Shown piece after piece: positions 19,825-29,307 of a DNA stretch of 50,052 nucleotides. The DNA is from Chloroflexaceae bacterium. GTDB taxonomy: Bacteria; Chloroflexota; Chloroflexia; Chloroflexales; Chloroflexaceae. Below the pieces are notes generated by a model. The model did no database searches. It was not told where the DNA came from and saw nothing but the letters and a program-made list of their open reading frames with translations. The stretch is from NCBI GenBank assembly GCA_012033195.1, contig JAAUSQ010000005.1, positions 1-50,052 of the forward strand, in the 5' to 3' direction. The first letter of the stretch is position 1; each line of letters opens with the position of its first letter. Both the position numbers and the translations under genes were made by a program.

Positions 19825-20262
19825 ATGTCCGATGAATCGGCCAATCAATATACTGAGCTTACCGAGCACGAGTATACAATCCTGCTTGCGGAGCTCGATG
19901 AGGCGAACGCTACTAATCGCAGGCTGCGACGGCAATTGAAGAAGGCCGAAGATGCGGCTGCCGAAGCTGCACGGGCGCATGCCAAAATGGTTGAAACGCT
20001 CACCGAGACGATGCGCGAGAATACCGCGCTGATGATAGAGCGTGATATGTGGAAGGTACGCGCCCAACGAGCGATAGCTTTCGAACCAGATGATGCTGAG
20101 TTCGATCTATCCAGCCTGCTTGGTATGCCCTCGATGACCGAAGCGGAAGTGCGTACAATACGCAAGGCCATTGCCCGCCTACATCATCCCGATGCAGGTG
20201 GTGATGCCGAACGTATGAAACGTTGGAATGCAGCCCTCGACCGCTTGGAAAAGCGACTATAA
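19825..20262 (+). CDS. Coiled-coil protein with C-terminal J-domain-like HPD segment
   Basis: Coiled coil NRRLRRQLKKAEDAAAEAARAHAKMVETL; C-term EVRTIRKAIARLHHPDAGGDAERMKRWNAALDRLEKRL. Confidence 0.65.
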   Translation: MSDESANQYTELTEHEYTILLAELDEANATNRRLRRQLKKAEDAAAEAARAHAKMVETLTETMRENTALMIERDMWKVRAQRAIAFEPDDAEFDLSSLLGMPSMTEAEVRTIRKAIARLHHPDAGGDAERMKRWNAALDRLEKRL

Positions 20263-20402
20263 TGCGCATGTCTGAATGCGGTGCGGTGTTCATTGCAACG
20301 CTGCTGCCACCGCGAGTGCCAACGCTCTGAGCAGGATGCGCGACTCGTGCCCGTCTGCTCCTGAACTGCAAAGGCCGCACCGATGCGGATAATCTGCCCT
20401 GT

Positions 20403-21326
20403 TTACTTGCGCAGCGACATAAAGCCGGTACCGAGTGCCTGGTGAGATACCTCAATCACCACGAAGGCCGCCGGATCGATTTCGGCGATGATGTATTTCA
20501 GATCTTCCACCTGCGAACGCGAAACCGTACACATAACCATCGAGCGCTGTTCGCCACTGTAGCTACCGGTAACCTGCCAGTAGCTCGCGCCGCGTCGCAA
20601 ACCGTCGCGCAGGGCCTGGGTCAGTTCGTGCGGGTGCTGCGTGACAATCGTGGCAGTACGGACCACACTCGGCCCTTCAATGGCAAAGTCGCTCGCGATG
20701 CCAGCCAGGAACAGCGTTAGCATGGCATGCAGCGCCAGTTCCCACCCGAAGGCAAGGCCCGCTAGCAGCACAACCAATCCATCTGAATACAGATACACCT
20801 GACTTAATGGAATACCTGTATACTGCTGGATGATGCGCCCGATCACGTTGGTGCCGCCCATGGTGCCGCCAAAACGAAAGACCATCCCATTGCCAATACC
20901 AACAATAATGCCCGCATAGATCGAACTGAGCAGCATATCATCGGTCAGGGCACCATCGCGGGCGGTGACATCGGGGAAGAACGAGCGCATCAGATCGATG
21001 CCAAACGAGAAGATGAGCACACTCAATGCGGTATAAAACAGGAAACGCCAGCGCCCAAGCTGATAGAATCCTAGGATCAGCAGTGGAATGTTGGCAAGCA
21101 ACACCATCAAGCCGACGGGCCAGCCTGTGAAGCTATTGACGACAATAGCGGCCCCACCCACGCCGCCTGCCGCCAGATTGAATGGCAGTTGAAACAGGGC
21201 ATACCCTATCACAACAATAATGGTTCCGATTGTAATACCCGTAACACGAATCAATACCCGCCGCAGGGGGATACCCCCCAGTGCCGTCAACCATGCCCAG
21301 GTTGACTTTGATGAACGCCGCCGCAT
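20403..21326 (-). CDS. YitT family (DUF161/DUF2179) membrane protein
   Basis: FNLAAGGVGGAAIVV, FRFGGTMGGTNVIGRII, C-terminal MVMCTVSRSQVEDLKYIIAEIDPAAFVVI. Confidence 0.88.
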   Translation of the reverse strand: MRRRSSKSTWAWLTALGGIPLRRVLIRVTGITIGTIIVVIGYALFQLPFNLAAGGVGGAAIVVNSFTGWPVGLMVLLANIPLLILGFYQLGRWRFLFYTALSVLIFSFGIDLMRSFFPDVTARDGALTDDMLLSSIYAGIIVGIGNGMVFRFGGTMGGTNVIGRIIQQYTGIPLSQVYLYSDGLVVLLAGLAFGWELALHAMLTLFLAGIASDFAIEGPSVVRTATIVTQHPHELTQALRDGLRRGASYWQVTGSYSGEQRSMVMCTVSRSQVEDLKYIIAEIDPAAFVVIEVSHQALGTGFMSLRK

Positions 21327-21670
21327 GTGTTTCTCCTGAATAGCGATTGTAATAAGAAGCCATACCAACCGGGTCGGGCGAGGCCAAGTCAGCCTTCGAT
21401 CTGACCCGCCTATCATAACAAACCTGTCTAACAAAAAGATGACATCCCGCTGGACGGAAGCTGAGGCAGTCGCGCATGTGGGTTGCCGACGGTACAGCAG
21501 TTATCATATCAGAACAATTTGTAATAGAATTGAAAAGAATTGTATATGAATCTCGACACCCGTCTGGTGAATATATGGTATAGTGGGGAGAGAACTACAC
21601 AACTGCATTTTTACTTAATATTTACTAATGGGCTTGTGTCGCGCAGCTCATATGTCCCTGGAGCAGCAAT

Positions 21671-22294
21671 GTGAGTAGTTTAAAGCGGTATCATATACCC
21701 TCCGCACCTGCCCGTACTGAACTTCGCTTTGCCAACTCGCGCTTTATCGGAAGCGCGAACTACACCCCGACTGTGGAGCTTGCCAAAGACTTTATTGCTC
21801 AGGTACGTGCTGAAATGCCCGGTGCAACGCACCACGTCTATGCTTATCTTATCGGCTTTGGGGCTAGCCTCACTGCTGGTATGAGCGATGCCGGTGAACC
21901 TTCTGGCACCGCAGGCCGCCCTATTCTGGCGGTGCTGCGTGGCAGCGGACTGGGTGATGTGACGATTGTGGTGACACGCTTTTTTGGGGGAACGTTGCTT
22001 GGTACCGGTGGGCTGGTGCGAGCCTATAGCGACACTGCCAGAGCGGTGCTAGATATATTGCCCCGCACCGAACGCATCGAAAAGTGCAGCCTAACTATTA
22101 ACATCAGCTATGGTAACTATCCCGTCGCTCGTCAGGTGCTTGAGGCGCACGGTGCCGAAATTACCGATGAAATCTTTGCAACGCACGTCACCGTAACGGC
22201 CAACTTGCCCGTCACTGCGGTGGATGCCTGTACCACCGAACTTGCCACCGTCACCGCAGGGCAGGCCCATGTGCACCACCAGAATGGAGTCTAG
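21671..22294 (+). CDS. YigZ/IMPACT (UPF0029) family protein
   Basis: NSRFIGSA, SDAGEPSGTAGRPILAVL, VVTRFFGGTLLGTGGLVRAYSDTA. Confidence 0.9.
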   Translation: MSSLKRYHIPSAPARTELRFANSRFIGSANYTPTVELAKDFIAQVRAEMPGATHHVYAYLIGFGASLTAGMSDAGEPSGTAGRPILAVLRGSGLGDVTIVVTRFFGGTLLGTGGLVRAYSDTARAVLDILPRTERIEKCSLTINISYGNYPVARQVLEAHGAEITDEIFATHVTVTANLPVTAVDACTTELATVTAGQAHVHHQNGV

Positions 22295-22357
22295 GCGGCA
22301 GATAACACTCCACGTTGGCTGGTGTGCCTGTCCGTTACCTGCCACCCGCTTCGGCTG

Positions 22358-22618
22358 TTAGCCGGTCGATTTTTCTTCAAGTGGCTCGGTTGTCATTGGC
22401 TTTGCAACAGGAGCCGTTGGTTGCGTTGACGAGGTCGTCGCCGGATGGTCTGGTTTTACCAGAGGCGTTGTCATCGATGGCTGGGTAGTATCCCCCAACT
22501 TGATCGGCCACCACGGAACAATCTGCTGCGCCCGAAACCCTACCCACGACCAGAGTATCGCCTGACCGAGCATGACCACGATGACAATAAACGCCATATA
22601 CGCGAACGAGTCATTCAT
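22358..22618 (-). CDS. Small single-TM hypothetical protein
   Basis: MNDSFAYMAFIVIVVMLGQAILWSWVGFRAQQ + Thr/Pro-rich tail. Confidence 0.5.
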   Translation of the reverse strand: MNDSFAYMAFIVIVVMLGQAILWSWVGFRAQQIVPWWPIKLGDTTQPSMTTPLVKPDHPATTSSTQPTAPVAKPMTTEPLEEKSTG

Positions 22619-22820
22619 CTTGATTTCCTCCTGCCTGCCATACTTCTTTAACCGCTATTACAGTAGCCATGATACTTGATTCATCCTATTCTGACAATAG
22701 GTTGAAATGCTGATATTGCACCTTTCAATATTCAAAGTATTTATCTATGCTAGAGCAACGATAGAAGTTTTCAGGATGCCACCAGAAGCACTTACCGCAA
22801 GGATATGCTACAATGCACCT

Positions 22821-23504
22821 ATGAACTTCTTTGCGAACTTTCGGCGGGCCTTCCAGCATAGCCCACATACAACAGAAGAGCAGCATAGTATGATTCGCTT
22901 GCAACTGGCACAACGAGGTATTCATGATAATACAGTGTTGCAAGCGATGGTTGCGGTGCCACGCCATTTATTTGTGCCCGCGCCGTTACGCGACCGGGCC
23001 TATGAAGATAGTGCGTTGCCGATTGAAGAAGGGCAGACGATTTCACAGCCGTTTATTGTTGCGTATATGGCACAGGCGTTGATGCTCACGGGTACCGAAC
23101 GCGTGCTGGATATTGGCACCGGTTCGGGCTATGCTGCTGCGGTGATGAGCTTGCTGGCAGCAGAAGTATATAGCGTTGAGCGTTCGTCCGAACTGGCAGA
23201 AACGGCCCGCACGCGCCTGGCACAGTTGGGGTATCGTAATGTGCATGTCCACGTGGGTGATGGCACCCTGGGCTGGCCGGAACAGGCCCCCTTCGATGCC
23301 ATCAGCGTGGCTGCTGCCTCGCCGTGGGTGCCGCGCCCACTACGTCAGCAACTTGCCCTCAACGGACGGATGGTTATACCAGTGGGAAGCTACGATCAGC
23401 AACTCCTGGTACGACTGATCAATCGTGATGGCAAAATCCAGACCGAACAATTGGGGAATGTTCGTTTTGTGCCACTCGTTGGTGAGCACGCCTGGACAAA
23501 CTAA
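22821..23504 (+). CDS. pcm: Protein-L-isoaspartate O-methyltransferase
   Basis: AMVAVPRHLFVP, AYEDSALPIEEGQTISQPFIVAYMAQAL, VLDIGTGSGYAAAVMS. Confidence 0.93.
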   Translation: MNFFANFRRAFQHSPHTTEEQHSMIRLQLAQRGIHDNTVLQAMVAVPRHLFVPAPLRDRAYEDSALPIEEGQTISQPFIVAYMAQALMLTGTERVLDIGTGSGYAAAVMSLLAAEVYSVERSSELAETARTRLAQLGYRNVHVHVGDGTLGWPEQAPFDAISVAAASPWVPRPLRQQLALNGRMVIPVGSYDQQLLVRLINRDGKIQTEQLGNVRFVPLVGEHAWTN

Positions 23505-23516
23505 GGAGCACCTGTA

Positions 23517-24158
23517 ATGCGCCAATTCTCGTTTACTCCCGGAGAATTTACCGGGCGGCTTGATGAGCGCATGGAATTTATCAAGGCTGGTGCGGGCACT
23601 GCACTGGCATATGCGATCTTCTTTTCGGGTGGCAATATCTTCCAGTCCGATTTCTTCCGTAACCTGCTCATTGCGATGTTTACCGCTGGCCTTGCAGTCG
23701 TCATCCACGAGTATGCCCACCGCCTGCTCGCTCGTTCATATGGAGCCGATGCCTATTTCAAGGCCAACGATGGCATGCTGGTAATGTCGATTTTGATTGC
23801 GTTTGCCAGCTTTTTTGTGGCTGCGCCCGGTGCGGTCTATCCACGAGGCTTTCTCTCACAGCAGCGTATCGGGATGGTGGCACTGGCGGGGCCAGCTAGC
23901 AACTTCCTGCTGGCTGGCATCTTTATGGCCATCTTTATTGTGTTGTCGATAACACAGACACCGGTTCCGATCTTCTGGCGCATTCTGATTATTATGGCGT
24001 ATGATATCAATGCATGGCTCGGTCTATTTAATCTGATACCGATAGCGCCCTTTGATGGCGAAAAAATCTGGCGGTGGAACAGGGTTGTGTTTGGCATCAC
24101 TGTTGCTCTTGGAGTGTTGCTCGTATTTGTACTGCCGCGTATGTTAGGGCTACCCTAG
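23517..24158 (+). CDS. M50 (site-2 protease-like) membrane metallopeptidase
   Basis: VVIHEYAHRLLAR (HExxH), ALAGPASNFLLA, NLIPIAPFDGEKI. Confidence 0.85.
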   Translation: MRQFSFTPGEFTGRLDERMEFIKAGAGTALAYAIFFSGGNIFQSDFFRNLLIAMFTAGLAVVIHEYAHRLLARSYGADAYFKANDGMLVMSILIAFASFFVAAPGAVYPRGFLSQQRIGMVALAGPASNFLLAGIFMAIFIVLSITQTPVPIFWRILIIMAYDINAWLGLFNLIPIAPFDGEKIWRWNRVVFGITVALGVLLVFVLPRMLGLP

Positions 24159-24181
24159 CTACTGCAAAAGGAGAGTTGACG

Positions 24182-24937
24182 ATGCGCATACCATTACTGG
24201 CAGGCAACTGGAAGTGCAATAAGACGGTTGGCGAAGGTGAAGCGTTTGTGCAGGAGTTTCTGGCACAGCTCGGCGATACCACCGGACGCGAAGTCCTGAT
24301 CTGTCCACCTTTGACCGCACTTTATCCGCTTGATAAGCTGCTGGCAGGGAGCACAGTTGCCCTCGGTGCCCAGGATGTATTTTATGAGGAGTCGGGCGCG
24401 TACACGGGCGCAGTCTCGCCGCCAATGCTGCGCGATGTTGGCTGCACCTACACCATCATCGGGCACAGCGAGCGCCGCCAGTATTTTGGCGATACCGATG
24501 AGATTGTTAACAAGAAGATGCACGCCGCGCTTGCCGGTGGCCTCAAGCCGATTATGGCCGTGGGCGAAACCAAGCCGCAACGCGATGCAGGCCGTGCCGA
24601 AGATATTGTGGTGGCGCAGGTGCGGGCAGGTCTGGCCGGTATACCGACCGAACAGATGGAGCAGGTTGTGATTGCTTACGAACCAATCTGGGCGATTGGG
24701 ACGGGCGATACGGCCACACCCGACGATGCCCAGGCAATGCATGCAACAATCCGCAATACCCTCAACGTCCTGTATGGCAGTGCTATCGCTGATGCTGTGC
24801 GGATTCAGTATGGTGGCAGCGTTAAACCCGATAATGTCGATGAACTGATGGCCTGTGCCGATATTGACGGGGCACTGGTCGGCGGGGCATCACTCAAGGT
24901 GGAGAGCTTCTTGCGAATTGTCCACTTTGTTGAATAA
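24182..24937 (+). CDS. tpiA: Triosephosphate isomerase
   Basis: LAGNWKCNKT, IIGHSERRQYFGDTD, AYEPIWAIGTGDTATPD, IQYGGSVKPDN. Confidence 0.97.
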   Translation: MRIPLLAGNWKCNKTVGEGEAFVQEFLAQLGDTTGREVLICPPLTALYPLDKLLAGSTVALGAQDVFYEESGAYTGAVSPPMLRDVGCTYTIIGHSERRQYFGDTDEIVNKKMHAALAGGLKPIMAVGETKPQRDAGRAEDIVVAQVRAGLAGIPTEQMEQVVIAYEPIWAIGTGDTATPDDAQAMHATIRNTLNVLYGSAIADAVRIQYGGSVKPDNVDELMACADIDGALVGGASLKVESFLRIVHFVE

Positions 24938-24970
24938 GCACAGTAGCAGTATGCGAGGATACGATACCCT

Positions 24971-26233
24971 ATGACCGGCGAAGTCAATTTGCGGGCTGCA
25001 CTGGCCCGCCCCTATCTTCCGGCAACCAGTACCGCGCAGGTAGCCTATGTGCTGCTTGAGTTGCAGCCCACCGCAAGCATGGCGCAGGTGCGAATGCCGG
25101 TTAATGTGAGTTTTGTGCTCGACCGCAGCGGCTCGATGAAGGGCGATAAGATCGAGCGGGTACGGCGGGCGACCAGTACGGCAATCGATATGCTGGACAG
25201 CCAGGATACGCTGTCGGTGGTTATTTTTGACCACCGCACCAAAGTCTTAATTCCGGCTGGCCCGGTGCAGAACCGCGACGAGTTGAAGCGCGAAGTAGAG
25301 AGTATCCGCGATGCGGGCGGCACACGCATTGCGCCAGCGGTAGAAAAGGCACTGCAAGAAGTTGGCAAAGGTTCCCCGAACCTGATCCGGCGGTTGGTGC
25401 TGCTCACCGACGGACAGACCGAACACGAGAATGAGTGTCTGGTGCAGGCCGACCACGCGGGGCGCTTTGGGGTGCCGATTACGGCGCTCGGTGTGGGCCG
25501 CGACTGGAACGAAGATCTGCTGATTGATATGGCGAACCGTTCGGGAGGGACTGCCGACTATATCGATCAGGCCGATAAGATTGTGGAGTATTTCCAGACC
25601 ACCGTGCAGCGTGCCCAGGCAACAGCCGTGCAGAACACGGTGCTGACGATGCGACTGGTACAGGGCATCAGTCCGCGCACGGTATGGCAGGTGATCCCCC
25701 TGATCGACAATCTCGGCTATCAACCTATCTCCGACCGCGATGTAAGTGTACATCTTGGCGACCTGGAAACGGGGCAGGGCCGCACCCTGCTGATTGAGTT
25801 GCTGATTGAGCCGCGCCCGGTCGGGCAGTATCGCATCGGCCAAGTTGAGGCAACGTATGATGTACCTGCGCTCGGGTTGCAGGGCGATAAGGTACGGCAG
25901 GATATTATGCTGACCTTCACCCAGGAAACACAACTGGTTAGCCAGGTGAACGCGCCCGTGATGAACATCGTTGAGAAAATCAGTGCCTTCAAATTGCAGA
26001 CCCGCGCCCTGGAAGATTTGCAGGCGGGCAACGTGTCGAGCGCTACCCAGAAGCTTAAGAGTGCCGTCACGCGCCTGCTCAGTCAGGGCGAAGTCGAACT
26101 GGCCCAGACAATGCAGCAGGAAATTACCAACCTGGAGCAGAGCGGGCAACTGAGCAGCGAAGGACAGAAGACCATCAAGTTTGGCACCCGTAAAACGGTG
26201 CGCCTGAGCGACCTGGATATTCCGCAGGAATAG
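24971..26233 (+). CDS. VWA domain-containing protein
   Basis: MIDAS motif FVLDRSGSMKGDK, SVVIFDHRTKVLIPA, LLTDGQTEHE. Confidence 0.92.
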   Translation: MTGEVNLRAALARPYLPATSTAQVAYVLLELQPTASMAQVRMPVNVSFVLDRSGSMKGDKIERVRRATSTAIDMLDSQDTLSVVIFDHRTKVLIPAGPVQNRDELKREVESIRDAGGTRIAPAVEKALQEVGKGSPNLIRRLVLLTDGQTEHENECLVQADHAGRFGVPITALGVGRDWNEDLLIDMANRSGGTADYIDQADKIVEYFQTTVQRAQATAVQNTVLTMRLVQGISPRTVWQVIPLIDNLGYQPISDRDVSVHLGDLETGQGRTLLIELLIEPRPVGQYRIGQVEATYDVPALGLQGDKVRQDIMLTFTQETQLVSQVNAPVMNIVEKISAFKLQTRALEDLQAGNVSSATQKLKSAVTRLLSQGEVELAQTMQQEITNLEQSGQLSSEGQKTIKFGTRKTVRLSDLDIPQE

Positions 26234-26242
26234 CGGACAGTT

Positions 26243-26270
26243 CCCCTCTCCCCGCGTCGTGGGAGAGGGG
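26243..26270. terminator. Perfect 10-bp inverted repeat between convergent genes
   Basis: CCCCTCTCCC-cgcgtcgt-GGGAGAGGGG. Confidence 0.6.
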
Positions 26271-26314
26271 GCGGGGCACGCAGCGCACCGCCCCACATAG
26301 GCCAGCATATCCAC

Positions 26315-26989
26315 CTACTGCACCTCAATCGCAATAATCTGCTCAACGACCTTGCGCATATCGGCCCCGATTACATCGGGGGTGGGGGTGAGTGGGCTGA
26401 GTATCATACCCGGACGCGCCACAAACGCACCCGCACCACCGGCCCGCATAATACCTGCAATATCCCAATCGTGTGCTGCAATCAGGCGAATGTCGGCAAT
26501 GCCTACGCCCAGCTTTTCGGCGGCCATGTGGTAGGGTTCGGGCGCAGGCTTCAAGCGTTGCACCATATCCGCTGAGAGGATCTGCTCAAACAGGTCGGCA
26601 AGGCCAGCGTTGGTCAACTGAGCCTGTGCTACCTGCTCAGTCGAGTTGGTGAGTGCTGCCAACCGTAGGCCAGCATCCCGCAGCTTTTCCAGGCTCTCGC
26701 GCACTTCGGGGTGCGGCGGCAGCGTGCGGATACCACTGACAATCTGCTGACGGTCTTCGTCTGAAATCGCCACCCCGAAGCGCTCGGCGGTGATTGCCAG
26801 CGCCGCCCCACCTAGTTTACCAAAGTCGGTATATGCCCCGGTAATAGTGGAAATCATCGCCTGCTGCAACATCGTGCCGAACCACGTATGTAACACCGCA
26901 GCATTGCCAAAGATGCGTACAAAATGTGGCTCCAGTGCCCGCAGGTCGAGCAATGTTTCATTAACATCAAAGACACACACGCGTGCCAT
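26315..26989 (-). CDS. Haloacid dehalogenase type II-like HAD hydrolase
   Basis: FDVNETLLDLRALEPHF, LAALTNSTEQVAQAQLTNAGLADLFEQILSADMVQRLKPAPEPYH, AAHDWDIAGIMRAGGAGAFVARPG. Confidence 0.9.
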   Translation of the reverse strand: MARVCVFDVNETLLDLRALEPHFVRIFGNAAVLHTWFGTMLQQAMISTITGAYTDFGKLGGAALAITAERFGVAISDEDRQQIVSGIRTLPPHPEVRESLEKLRDAGLRLAALTNSTEQVAQAQLTNAGLADLFEQILSADMVQRLKPAPEPYHMAAEKLGVGIADIRLIAAHDWDIAGIMRAGGAGAFVARPGMILSPLTPTPDVIGADMRKVVEQIIAIEVQ

Positions 26990-27274
26990 AGTATCACCTT
27001 TCATTGCTAGTATTGCTGATTGATCAGGCCTCATCTATCAGTGTAACAGGCTGTCTCCGGGCTTGACAACCGCTTCCGCCCTGCTGTTGAACGATCAGAA
27101 TTGATAGCACACATCAACCAGTGTGATGGGAGCACACCGACACCCACGAGCGAGCGAGAAATGGTATCATACAGCGGGGTATAATCAATCCAATTTCGTA
27201 CAGGTAATGTACCAATCGGGCAATCTGGTGGCGTGCCGATGCTGCGATTGAATAGTAACTAGCAGGGAGTCACG

Positions 27275-28264
27275 ATGAAGAACAATAGAGGCTGGCTGAT
27301 TGCACTCTCAATCATTGTTGGTCTGGTGCTGGCGTGTGGCCTGCCCATGCTCGGTGTTGTTGTGCTTTCAATGACTGCCACGCCAAGCAGTGGTAGCGGT
27401 AGTGTTGCCAGTGGTACCTACTGGGAAGAAGAATTTGTTTCCGGAACGGGCATCGACCGCGTGCTAATCCTGGAAATTACCGGCGTGATCGGAGCCGAGG
27501 CGGGCGGGTTCGGCGCAACCCAACTCACCACCGAAGAATTGATTTCGCAGATTAACCAGGCCGCCGAAGACGAAAATATCAAGGCGGTTGTGGTTCACGT
27601 CGATAGCCCCGGCGGTGGCGTGGTTGCCAGCGATATGATCCATAACGAACTGGTTGAACTGCGCGAGGCGGGCAAGCGGCTGATAGTATCGATGGGCACC
27701 ACGGCGGCCAGCGGTGGCTACTATGTTTCGGCACCTGCCGAGCGCATCTATGCCAACTCGGAGACATTCACCGGTAGCCTGGGGGTAATCATCACGTTGC
27801 TGAACTATGAAGGAGCACTTGATAAGCTTGGCCTACAGCAGCGTGTCTTCAAGAGCGGCGAGTTCAAAGATATTGGTTCGCCGTCGCGTGAACTGAGCCA
27901 GGAAGAGATCGACATTTTGCAGAGCATTGTTGATCAAGCCTACAATCGCTTTGTGGATGTGATTGCCGACGGGCGCGGCATTCCGCGTGCGCAAGTGCTG
28001 GAGCTTGCCGACGGGCGCATTTACACCGGACAGCAGGCACTTGATCTCAACCTCATTGACGAACTGGGGGATATGGAAGATGCTATCGCGGGAGCCAAAG
28101 AACTGGCAGGTCTCGGCTCGGATGCACGTGTGGTGCGCTACAACAGCGCCCCCACGCTGACCGATCTGCTGTTTGCCAGTGCTCAGCAGGGCAACGACCC
28201 GCTTGGTCTGCGTACCGTGCTTGAGCAGCAAACCCCGCTGCTGGAATATCGTATGGTGCCCTGA
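27275..28264 (+). CDS. sppA: Signal peptide peptidase SppA
   Basis: VVVHVDSPGGGVVASDMIHNEL, GTTAASGGYYVSAPAERIYAN, TGSLGVII, DGRIYTGQQALDLNLIDELG. Confidence 0.93.
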   Translation: MKNNRGWLIALSIIVGLVLACGLPMLGVVVLSMTATPSSGSGSVASGTYWEEEFVSGTGIDRVLILEITGVIGAEAGGFGATQLTTEELISQINQAAEDENIKAVVVHVDSPGGGVVASDMIHNELVELREAGKRLIVSMGTTAASGGYYVSAPAERIYANSETFTGSLGVIITLLNYEGALDKLGLQQRVFKSGEFKDIGSPSRELSQEEIDILQSIVDQAYNRFVDVIADGRGIPRAQVLELADGRIYTGQQALDLNLIDELGDMEDAIAGAKELAGLGSDARVVRYNSAPTLTDLLFASAQQGNDPLGLRTVLEQQTPLLEYRMVP

Positions 28265-29214
28265 TGCAGCACCCGACAGACCAGTACCCGGCCCCTGTGC
28301 TGCGCCGTGCAGTGTGGGGGCACGGCGTGCGTTGGACACTCGGCGCGTTGTGGTGTGTTGTGCTGGCGGCGTGTGGCACTGCGCCGAGTGTGTCGCCCGA
28401 TACCAGTAAGATCGCATTCAGTGCGGGGCGCAATGCCAACAACGATATTTACATCATGAATCCTGACGGCACTGTGCAAGAGCGTCTGACCGACCATGCC
28501 GCGAATGATAGCTTTCCGGCGTGGTCGCCCGATAACAGCCGCATTGCCTTTATTTCCGAGCGCGACGGGTCGAGCGATATTTATGTGATGGACAGTAATG
28601 GCGATAACGAGACTAACCTGACCAGTCACCCCGCCGCCGACACCTTTCCGACGTGGTCACCAGATGGGAGCCAGATAGCGTTCACCTCCGACCGTGACGG
28701 GTTGAGCGATATTTATGTGATGGGGGCCGATGGCAGCAATGTGCAACGGTTGACCGACGACCCTGCCACCGATAGCGCCCCGGACTGGTCGCCAGATGGG
28801 ACGCAGATTGTCTTTCAATCTGACCGTGACGGGATAGTTGATCTCTATGTTATGGAAACAGATGGCAGCAATCCGCGCCCCTTGTTCAACGAGCCGCCCG
28901 AACATGCAACAGGCCGCCGCTTTCCGGCGTGGTCGCCGGATGGAAGCCGCATTGCGTTTGTTGCCGATGCTGCGGGAAGCCGGAGTATTTTCACGGTGGG
29001 TGCAGATGGTACCGCGATTGAACGGGTGAGCAATGGCGGCGACGACTTCACGCCGTCGTGGTCGCCCGATAGCCAGCAACTGGTATTCTACTCGGAGCGA
29101 GCAAACGACCGCAACGTAAAGATTTATACGATCAATGCCGATGGTACCGGCATAAAGCGCCTGACCGATTCGAACAATGCGGCGGGTGATTTCAGCCCGG
29201 CGTGGTCGCGGTAG
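28264..29214 (+). CDS. TolB-like PD40 beta-propeller lipoprotein
   Basis: Lipobox LAAC; repeated PAWSPDGSRIAFxSDRDGxxDIYVMxxDGSN. Confidence 0.9.
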   Translation: MQHPTDQYPAPVLRRAVWGHGVRWTLGALWCVVLAACGTAPSVSPDTSKIAFSAGRNANNDIYIMNPDGTVQERLTDHAANDSFPAWSPDNSRIAFISERDGSSDIYVMDSNGDNETNLTSHPAADTFPTWSPDGSQIAFTSDRDGLSDIYVMGADGSNVQRLTDDPATDSAPDWSPDGTQIVFQSDRDGIVDLYVMETDGSNPRPLFNEPPEHATGRRFPAWSPDGSRIAFVADAAGSRSIFTVGADGTAIERVSNGGDDFTPSWSPDSQQLVFYSERANDRNVKIYTINADGTGIKRLTDSNNAAGDFSPAWSR

Positions 29215-29240
29215 ATGAGCGGCGCGGGACGAGCGGATGC

Positions 29241-29293
29241 AACCCGCGCAGGCGGGCTTTGCAAGAATAGCCGGGGACTTTATCCCCCCGGCG
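29241..29293 (+). repeat. Structured interspersed repeat, copy A (plus)
   Basis: AACCCGCGCAGGCGGGCTTTGCAAGAATAGCCGGGGACTTTATCCCCCCGGCG. Confidence 0.8.
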
Positions 29294-29307
29294 ACCCTGC
29301 GCTTCTG

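Noticed and set aside
23517-24937. pcm-M50-tpiA as a functional stress system
   Set aside because: Adjacent same-strand genes but no evidence beyond proximity.
25247-26314. - strand 355-aa ORF
   Set aside because: Antisense to the VWA gene with clear MIDAS motif.
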